5,807 nucleotides of DNA from Actinomycetota bacterium (GTDB lineage: Bacteria > Actinomycetota > Acidimicrobiia > Acidimicrobiales > SZUA-35): contig JAQCHM010000221.1 in assembly GCA_027730885.1 (NCBI GenBank), positions 1 through 5,807 of the forward strand, read 5' to 3'. The position numbers and the translations under genes are program-made. Below are positions 1-5,807 of this stretch, piece by piece (positions within the stretch are counted from its first letter, which is position 1; every line of letters starts with the position of its first letter). Below the pieces are notes generated by a model that ran no database searches, was not told where the DNA came from, and worked only from the letters and a program-made list of their open reading frames with translations.

Positions 1-1840
1 TTCCCCGGCACCGAGTCGAATGTCGCGATGCGTTACCAGCGGGCACCTAACGAGCAGCTGTTCGAGCTGGCGGCCCACATCGAAGTCGGACGCTTCCCCA
101 ATCAGCGTCTGTGCTCGGCACCCATGGAACCGACGACGGTCATCGTTCGACCGACGGCTGCGGGTGGCATCGATGTCTGGGCCACGGGTCAGGGAACCCA
201 TGTCATCAAACACGAACTCGTGAAGGCGCTCGGGATCGACGAAGACCTCGTGCGGGTGAGAAGCGTCGCCGTCGGCGGCGGATTCGGGGGACGGCACTCC
301 GCGCCCATCGAGGTGCTCGTCGTCGCTGCCGCCGCTCGGCACCTCGGACGGTCTCTGCGATGGGACGAGACTCGCACCGAGAACCTCATGTCCATGGTGC
401 ACGGGCGAACCCAGGATCACCGAGTGGAGATGGGCTTCGACGACGACGGGCGCATCGTCGGCCTCCGAGTGCACAACCAGGCCGACTGCGGCGCCTACCC
501 GCACCTTGGCCCACTCATGCCGTTCATGTGTCGCAAGCTTGCGCCCGGACCGTACCGGATCCCCGCTGTCGACTACACCTGGGCGGGGATCGTCACCAAC
601 ACCAACCCGGTCGGCCCCTATCGCGGCGCCGGCCAGCCCGAAGTGACCAACGGACTGGAGCGAAGCATCGAGAACGCTGCCCGATCGCTCGGCGTCGATC
701 CCGTCGAGCTCCGCCGGCGCAACCTGCTGCGTCCGGACGAGTTCTCCACTCCCACAGCCACCGGCTTGACCTACGACAGCGGCGACTTCATCGCTGCGCT
801 CGATCGGGCCGTCGCACTCGTCGGCTACGAGGAGGTTCGAGCCGATCAGCGGCAACGCCGTGACGCCGGCCATCGGCTCCAACTCGGTGTCGGGTTCGCC
901 TGTTACGTGTCGGCCGTCGACGTGTCACCCGAGTTCGCCGAGGTCGGCATCGACCACGCCGGGCGGATCTCCGTCCGTTGCGGCACCTTCAGCCACGGGC
1001 AATCACACGCCTCGACCATCGGCAGCCTCGTCGCAGCAGAGTTCGGCATCGACCCGTCGTTGATCGACTACGTCGACAACGACACCGACGTCGCCCCCCG
1101 AGGGGCGGGCACCGGCGGTTCACGAAGCGCACAGATGGCCGGAGGAGGAGCCGTGACCGCGGCGCGGGCGGTCGTCGAACGGGCCAAGGAGCTGGCAGCG
1201 GAGCTCCTCGAGGCGGACCCCGCCGATCTGGTGGTCATGGCCGATCCGGAACGGGGACCGACCTCCGGATTGGGGGTCGCCGGTGTCCCCACATCGGTCA
1301 TCGGCTGGGGCGTCCTTGCCGCTGTCGCGGCCGAACGGGGCCAGACGTTGACCGAGGCGGTCGACTTCGCCACTCCTGCCACCTACCCCTCGGGCACGCA
1401 CGCTTCGGTCGTCGAGGTCGACACCGAGACCGGCCACGTCCGTCTCGTGACGCACGTCGCCGTCGACGACTGCGGAACGGTGCTCAACCCGATTGTCGTC
1501 GAGGGCCAGCAACACGGTGGGTCAGCGGCCGGAATCGGGCAGGCACTGTTCGAGGAGTTCGTCTACGACGCGGTAGGTACCCCACGGACCGTCACCTTCG
1601 CCGACTACCTGTTGGCGTCCGCCGCGGAACTGCCATCGTTCGTGACCCATGCGATGAACCAGCCGACGCCCGCCTCGATCACCGGAGCAAAGGGCATCGG
1701 CGAGAACGGCGCGATCGCCGCCCCTACCGCGGTGCAGAACGCAGTGATCGACGCGCTCGCTCCCTTCGGCGTCGAACACATCGATCTTCCCGTCACCCCC
1801 GAACGAGTATGGCGGGCGCTGCGTTCCGGAGCGGTGTCCC

Positions 1841-1854
<14 letters not shown>
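1..1854 (+). CDS. Molybdenum hydroxylase large subunit, xanthine dehydrogenase / CoxL-like family (5' partial)
   Basis: This is the molybdopterin-binding catalytic subunit of a xanthine oxidase-family hydroxylase, which normally works with an FAD subunit and a 2Fe-2S subunit to oxidise a substrate with water-derived oxygen. The frame is open to the left edge (617 codons here; family members are roughly 750-800 residues), so the N-terminal domain is missing. The ATG at 28 is internal: the preceding codons read FPGTESNVA, as the family does at this point. Visible motifs are NQRLCSAPMEP (about nt 100-135), the cofactor-binding GGGFGGRH (274-297), PYRGAGQPE at the active-site loop (616-642), FSHGQSHAST (about 988-1017), GTGGSRSAQ (about 1108-1134), VDDCGTVLNP, and GAKGIGEN (1684-1707), whose Glu codon at 1702 is the expected catalytic base. 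The active-site loop resembles the AYRGAGR of 'form II' CoxL-like proteins, not the AYXCSFR of true CO dehydrogenases, so CO oxidation is unlikely and the substrate is unknown. The stop lies inside the convergent clpB gene. The family call is sure; the substrate is not. Confidence 0.93.
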
Positions 1855-4354
<2,500 letters not shown>

Positions 4355-4406
4355 TGCCGCCTCTTTCGCTGTTGCTTTGTGTTGGAAGTGTCCGGGATGG
4401 CTCGGG
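4355..4406 (-). other. hspR-clpB intergenic gap, 52 bases
   Basis: The gap holds the clpB ribosome-binding site. I see no hairpin followed by a T-run, no inverted repeat of the HAIR type (CTTGAGT-N7-ACTCAAG) and no convincing -35/-10 pair. The simplest reading is that clpB is transcribed as the distal gene of the dnaJ-hspR unit. A weak internal promoter cannot be excluded by eye. Confidence 0.55.
4360..4366 (-). promoter_or_regulatory. Ribosome binding site of clpB
   Basis: Read on the minus strand, AAAGAGG lies five bases before the ATG of clpB at 4354. It is a good but imperfect Shine-Dalgarno match and supports this start codon, which also gives the normal ClpB N-terminus (MTLDPNRWTIKTQEA). 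Confidence 0.6.
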
Positions 4407-4805
4407 TCAGCGAGGTCGGCGGGTCTTGCGATAGAGCGTGACGGCCTGACTCAGGGGGACGAGATCCCGTCGGTACGAACGGTGGGTTGCTTCGATCGCC
4501 TGATCGGCCGCGGTTCGGAGCACGATCAGTTGACGCTGTGCCTCGGCCAACTGGAGCTCGAGCTCGAGGACACGTTTGACGCCGGCCAGATTCAGGCCAT
4601 CATCGGTGAGTTCCTGGATACGTCGAAACGCCGCGATGTCGGCGTCGCTGTAGCGGCGGCTGCCGCCGCCGGTGCGGTTTGGTGCGAGGAGCCCCCGTCG
4701 CTCGTACTGACGAAGGGTCTGCGGGTGCACTCCCGCAAGCTCGGCGGCAACGGAGATCACATATACCGCTGCCGTTGACTCTGGAGTGACGTCTCGGGTG
4801 GTCAT
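4407..4805 (-). CDS. hspR: Heat-shock repressor HspR (MerR family)
   Basis: HspR is a DNA-binding repressor of the dnaK operon and other chaperone genes in actinobacteria; it binds HAIR inverted repeats, with DnaK acting as co-repressor. The 132 residues have the normal size. A winged helix-turn-helix of MerR type runs from about residue 14 to 80. It contains the HspR signature YVISVAAELAGVHPQTLRQY (15-34), then RTGGGSRRYSDADI (44-57) as the wing, and GLNLAGVKRVLELE (70-83). A coiled coil (about 78-105) for dimerisation follows. The tail LVPLSQAVTLYRKTRRPR (115-132) resembles, from memory, the M. tuberculosis HspR end (VVPKSTALVVWKPRR), a hydrophobic stretch before a basic tip. There are no cysteines, so it is not a metal- or redox-sensing MerR protein. 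The ATG at 4805 is the only start I find that keeps the whole domain, but no clear Shine-Dalgarno precedes it; a GTG at residue 16 would cut into the conserved signature. It follows dnaJ by 50 bases, the usual dnaK-grpE-dnaJ-hspR order. Confidence 0.95.
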   Translation of the reverse strand: MTTRDVTPESTAAVYVISVAAELAGVHPQTLRQYERRGLLAPNRTGGGSRRYSDADIAAFRRIQELTDDGLNLAGVKRVLELELQLAEAQRQLIVLRTAADQAIEATHRSYRRDLVPLSQAVTLYRKTRRPR

Positions 4806-4855
4806 CGTGCGCTCGTTCGTCCAGGTGGTTCTGTGACGGATGCTTTCTTCGGTGG
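4806..4855 (-). other. dnaJ-hspR intergenic gap, 50 bases
   Basis: There is no HAIR element, no terminator-like hairpin with a T-run and no obvious promoter. No strong Shine-Dalgarno is visible before the hspR ATG; the nearest purine-rich bits are GGACGAACGAG starting about 17 bases upstream. The gap is consistent with co-transcription of dnaJ and hspR, with hspR perhaps translated less efficiently than its neighbours. Confidence 0.5.
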
Positions 4856-5807
4856 TCAGGGATTGGGGGATGTCTGGAGATGGCGCCGTGGGTCGTCGGT
4901 GAAGACGGACCGCAGGGCCTCGATTGCGTCGCGCTGCCCGTCGGTCAGCGACGAGGGCACGACCACGTCGACCTTGACCAGGAGATCGCCCGTCGACTTG
5001 ACGCCAACGACTCCTCGGCCTGGCACTCGGAAGGTCTTGCCGGCCGACGTACCCGGGGGAATCTTGAGTTTGACCGAGCCGCCGTCGACGGTCGGAACGG
5101 TCACGGTCGCGCCCAACACCGCTTCAGCGAAGCTGATGGGCACACCGATGGTGAGGTTGTTGCCGACGCGCCCGAAGAGCGGGTGGGGGGCAACCTCGAC
5201 AATGACGAACAGGTCACCGTTCGGACCGCTGTTACGCCCAAGACCACCACGACCTTTCAGCCGGATCCGCTGGCCATCCTTGACACCTGCCGGAACGCGA
5301 ACCTTGACCTGTCGGGGGCGACGCTCGACCCCGTTGCCGCGACACGTCGGACAGGGATCGGTGACGATCCGACCTCGGCCACCGCACGCGCTACAGGGCT
5401 GGCTGAACGAGAACAGGCCCTGATTCTCGTCGAGAACACCGCGCCCACCACAGGTCACGCAGACCGACGGCGCGGACCCGGGTCGGCTGCCGGCGCCATG
5501 ACAGGTGCCGCACGGCGCATCAGACGTGAGGTGCACCGAAGTGGTGACCCCCGCGATGGCGTCGTCGAAACTGAGGTGCAGCGTGGCCTCGAGGTCGTCG
5601 CCCCGCTGGGGGCCGGTGCCCCGGCGCGAGGCGCCGCCTCGGCCGAACAGGCCGCCCATGAGATCACCGAGATCGCCGCCGTCGGCGGTGAAACCGCGGC
5701 CGCCAGCGGGCGTACCGCCGAAGCCGCGACCCATACCCCCGCCCAGCCGGCCCAGGCGTCGAACCTCGTCGTACTCTTTGCGCTTGTCGGCGTCGCCTAT
5801 GACTTCG
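4856..5807 (-). CDS. dnaJ: Chaperone protein DnaJ, Hsp40 type I (5' partial)
   Basis: DnaJ is the cytoplasmic co-chaperone that binds unfolded clients and triggers ATP hydrolysis by DnaK. The frame runs off the right edge: 316 codons are present, and the first residues EVIGDADKRKEYDEVRRLG are the last helix of the J domain, so the HPD motif and the true start lie outside. The ATG at 5734 is therefore internal. Next comes a Gly-rich linker with DLGDLMGGLFG, comparable to the DIF-type regulatory segment of other DnaJ proteins. The zinc-binding domain (about 5330-5512) has all four CxxCxGxG repeats: CGTCHGAG, CVTCGGRG, CSACGGRG and CPTCRGNG. The C-terminal peptide-binding beta domains follow, with GDLFVIVEVAPHPLFGRVG and KIPPGTSAGKTFRVPGRG. 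All eight zinc cysteines are intact, which makes it a class I protein, not CbpA. The protein ends LQTSPNP, 50 bases before hspR. A dnaJ paired with hspR normally belongs to the dnaK-grpE-dnaJ-hspR operon. Confidence 0.96.
   Translation of the reverse strand, partial: EVIGDADKRKEYDEVRRLGRLGGGMGRGFGGTPAGGRGFTADGGDLGDLMGGLFGRGGASRRGTGPQRGDDLEATLHLSFDDAIAGVTTSVHLTSDAPCGTCHGAGSRPGSAPSVCVTCGGRGVLDENQGLFSFSQPCSACGGRGRIVTDPCPTCRGNGVERRPRQVKVRVPAGVKDGQRIRLKGRGGLGRNSGPNGDLFVIVEVAPHPLFGRVGNNLTIGVPISFAEAVLGATVTVPTVDGGSVKLKIPPGTSAGKTFRVPGRGVVGVKSTGDLLVKVDVVVPSSLTDGQRDAIEALRSVFTDDPRRHLQTSPNP

Noticed and set aside
28..30. ATG at 28 as the true start of the Mo-hydroxylase
   Set aside because: The frame stays open to the left edge with family-like residues, and starting here would remove the conserved N-terminal domain.
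4541..4575. Short GAGCTC/GAGCTCGAG repetition in hspR
   Set aside because: It is explained by the Leu-Glu-rich coiled coil (LELELQL) and is not an independent repeat element.
5063..5069. CTTGAGT, one half of an HspR-binding HAIR repeat, within dnaJ
   Set aside because: The matching ACTCAAG half is absent at the N7 spacing, and the bases encode a conserved DnaJ segment (LKIPPG).
5732..5734. ATG (complement) as the true start of dnaJ
   Set aside because: The codons beyond it encode the last helix of the J domain, so the gene continues past the right edge.

Overview
The window is GC-rich, densely coded bacterial DNA with four genes and almost no non-coding space. A MerR-type HspR repressor sits directly behind dnaJ, a dnaK-operon arrangement typical of Actinomycetota. 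HspR also occurs in a few other phyla, so the phylum is an inference. An aerobic, high-GC actinobacterium, possibly of the Acidimicrobiia type, fits best, but nothing here fixes the genus.

Layout. Positions 1-1854 (+) hold the 3' two-thirds of a large molybdenum-hydroxylase subunit of the xanthine dehydrogenase / CO dehydrogenase (CoxL-like) family; its N-terminus lies before the window. The rest is a minus-strand heat-shock block read from right to left: dnaJ (4856-5807, most of the J domain lies beyond the right edge), hspR (4407-4805) and clpB (1841-4354). The two intergenic gaps are 50 and 52 bases. The Mo-hydroxylase and clpB converge, and their 3' ends overlap by 14 bases.

How the genes work together. 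DnaJ delivers unfolded clients to DnaK and stimulates its ATPase. ClpB is the hexameric disaggregase that extracts polypeptides from aggregates with DnaK/DnaJ/GrpE. HspR represses the operon and, in the model worked out in Streptomyces and Mycobacterium, uses DnaK as co-repressor. dnaK and grpE would be expected just beyond the right edge, with the HspR operator upstream of them. No HspR operator (HAIR) is visible in this window, so clpB is probably read through from the dnaK promoter.

The most notable detail is in ClpB. Its numbering matches E. coli ClpB at every checked motif from the NBD1 pore loop to the NBD2 Walker A and sensor-1 region, apart from a one-residue offset at the first pore loop. 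It then loses about 21 residues just before the second arginine finger. I see no mobile element, CRISPR array, RNA gene or evidently new system; this is mostly an ordinary core-genome region.
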